Positions 63,125 to 64,000 of a stretch of 64,000 bases of DNA are shown here, piece after piece. Both the position numbers and the translations under genes were made by a program. Every line of letters begins with the position of its first letter. Positions within the stretch are counted from its first letter, which is position 1. This stretch comes from JANNYA01 sp031422315 (GTDB lineage Bacteria; Pseudomonadota; Gammaproteobacteria; Xanthomonadales; SZUA-5). Location: positions 62,001 to 126,000 of the forward strand of contig JANOQN010000038.1 of assembly GCA_031422315.1 (NCBI GenBank), given 5' to 3'. The notes under the pieces are model-generated. The model saw only the letters and a program-made list of their open reading frames with translations. It was not told where the DNA came from and ran no database searches.

Positions 63125-63307
63125 ACCCTCTCCCCAACTCCTACTCATGAATCACTACTTAAAACCGGCCTCTTTTTTCGATATACCTAAAACGGCTCCC
63201 CTCTCCCTTTATGGGAGAGGCGCTGGGGGAGAGGGTGTGTTGAGTACCCAATTTTGTGGCAACCGGGTATTCCCCTCTACGCAACTCCTCTCCCACAAGG
63301 GGAGGGC
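63125..63307. repeat. GGGAGAGGG palindromic repeat cluster
   Basis: CCTCTCCC (63200-63207) and GGGAGAGG (63213-63220) form a perfect short hairpin. Partial units CCCTCTCCCC (63126-63135), GGGGGAGAGGG and CTCCTCTCCCACAAGGGGAG surround it. This is a common intergenic palindrome type, different from the REP family elsewhere in the window. The rest of the 63092-63378 gap shows nothing else. Confidence 0.7.
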
Positions 63308-63378
63308 TAAAACCGAGGCAGCCTACCGAAACCTGAGTAGCGTTTAGGCAAATCCAACTCGTTTAAAAGGAAAACTCT

Positions 63379-64000
63379 ATGAAAATCAATGAAGTACGTG
63401 CGGTAATCACCGGCGGGGCGTCGGGCTTGGGTTACGCGACGGCCGCGCATTTCGTCAAACACGGCGGACAAGCGGTGCTGCTGGATGTGCAAGACGATAA
63501 AGGTGAAGCGGCAGCGAAAGCGCTCAATACACACTATTTCCGCACCGATGTAACCGATGAAGCCGGGGTCGTCGCTAGCATTGACGCAGCAGCGGCGGCT
63601 ATGGACGGCCTGAATGTGGCGATTAACTGCGCCGGTATTTTGGGCGCAGGGCGCGTGCTCGGTAAAACCGGCCCGATGCCGCTCTCGAGTTTCGAAACCG
63701 CAGTGCGTATCAATTTAGTCGGCAGCTTTAATGTGGCAAAAGCGGCGGCGCAGCGCATGCAAAGCAACGCGGCCGGGGAAGATTCCGAGCGCGGCGTCAT
63801 TATCAACACCGCGTCGGTCGCGGCATTTGAGGGCCAAATCGGGCAAGCGGCCTATGCAGCCAGCAAAGCCGGTGTGGTTGGCATGACGCTGCCAATGGCA
63901 CGCGAATTAGGCCGCTTTGGCATCCGCGTGATGACGATTGCGCCCGGCGTTTTTTGGACGCCGATGGTCGATGGCATGACGCCAGAAGTGCAGGCCAGCT
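63379..64000 (+). CDS. Short-chain dehydrogenase, HSD10/3-hydroxyacyl-CoA type, cut by window end
   Basis: The first 207 residues are present. They show the NAD loop TGGASGLGYATA near the N-terminus, NCAGILGAG, INTASVAAFEGQIGQAAYAA with the catalytic Tyr and Lys of YxxxK, and IAPGVFWTPMVDGM. The block AAFEGQ and the GVF.TPM loop match type-2 3-hydroxyacyl-CoA dehydrogenases (HSD17B10-like). ATG at 63379 follows AAAAGG. About 45-50 residues remain beyond the window. Confidence 0.93.
   Translation, partial: MKINEVRAVITGGASGLGYATAAHFVKHGGQAVLLDVQDDKGEAAAKALNTHYFRTDVTDEAGVVASIDAAAAAMDGLNVAINCAGILGAGRVLGKTGPMPLSSFETAVRINLVGSFNVAKAAAQRMQSNAAGEDSERGVIINTASVAAFEGQIGQAAYAASKAGVVGMTLPMARELGRFGIRVMTIAPGVFWTPMVDGMTPEVQAS

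Noticed and set aside
63125..63307. Short repeats taken as a CRISPR array
   Set aside because: The units are palindromic GGGAGAGGG hairpins of uneven spacing, with no regular spacers.

Overview
The window looks like a chromosomal piece of a gammaproteobacterium, probably near the Lysobacterales (Xanthomonadales). I infer this from the gene families (IbpA, DUF2333, FtrA, bifunctional PutA, FghA/AdhC, a TonB-family protein with a tetratricopeptide-like middle, MacB-type efflux) and from a set of secreted proteins ending in the short tail [IV]F.xGFE. No rRNA, tRNA or CRISPR array was seen. The base composition is moderate and genes are packed in short, often translationally coupled operons.

Layout. 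1-3.5 kb: secreted amidohydrolase-like protein, small heat-shock protein IbpA with a possible RNA thermometer, and the first copy of a 163-bp hairpin repeat. 3.8-7.1 kb: membrane diguanylate cyclase divergent from a BlaI/BlaR-type pair with a textbook BlaI operator. 7.5-16.8 kb: accessory region of secreted paralogous proteins, several broken (a TGG-to-TGA stop, a C-run frameshift, and a mosaic of four gene-end fragments). 16.9-22.2 kb: four-gene MacB-like efflux operon whose second gene is a double-length adaptor. 22.3-26.1 kb: operon of a secreted WY.P-domain protein, DUF6502 and DUF5666 proteins behind a strong promoter covered by a perfect 9+9 dyad. 26.2-35.6 kb: LysM protein, second hairpin repeat, AAA/PD-(D/E)XK ATPase, CnoX, MoeA, polyamine-binding protein, PutA. 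35.8-38.3 kb: LRR-YwqG fusion, then a repeat island with an IS remnant. 38.4-41.7 kb: coupled operon of DUF2333 protein, an acetyltransferase fused to an ECF sigma factor, a ChrR-like cupin and a methyltransferase. 42-47.8 kb: glutathione-dependent formaldehyde oxidation, MarC, lytic transglycosylase, DHH phosphoesterase. 48-51.4 kb: TonB-family protein, TVP38 protein, mercuric-reductase-like flavoprotein. 51.7-53 kb: decayed IS1634-type element. 53-59.8 kb: small membrane proteins, regulators, rhodanese/FtrA pair, and two head-to-head truncated genes. 60-62.5 kb: ECF sigma, anti-sigma, PDZ protein operon. 62.7-64 kb: DUF350 protein and a short-chain dehydrogenase cut by the window end.

The most promising novel items are the acetyltransferase-sigma factor fusion operon, the 163-bp repeat whose two full copies differ by compensatory changes in the outer stem, the shared GFE C-terminal tail of secreted proteins, and the DUF6502/DUF5666 operon with its operator. 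Eight REP-like palindromes (three tail-to-tail pairs and two singles) punctuate the window.
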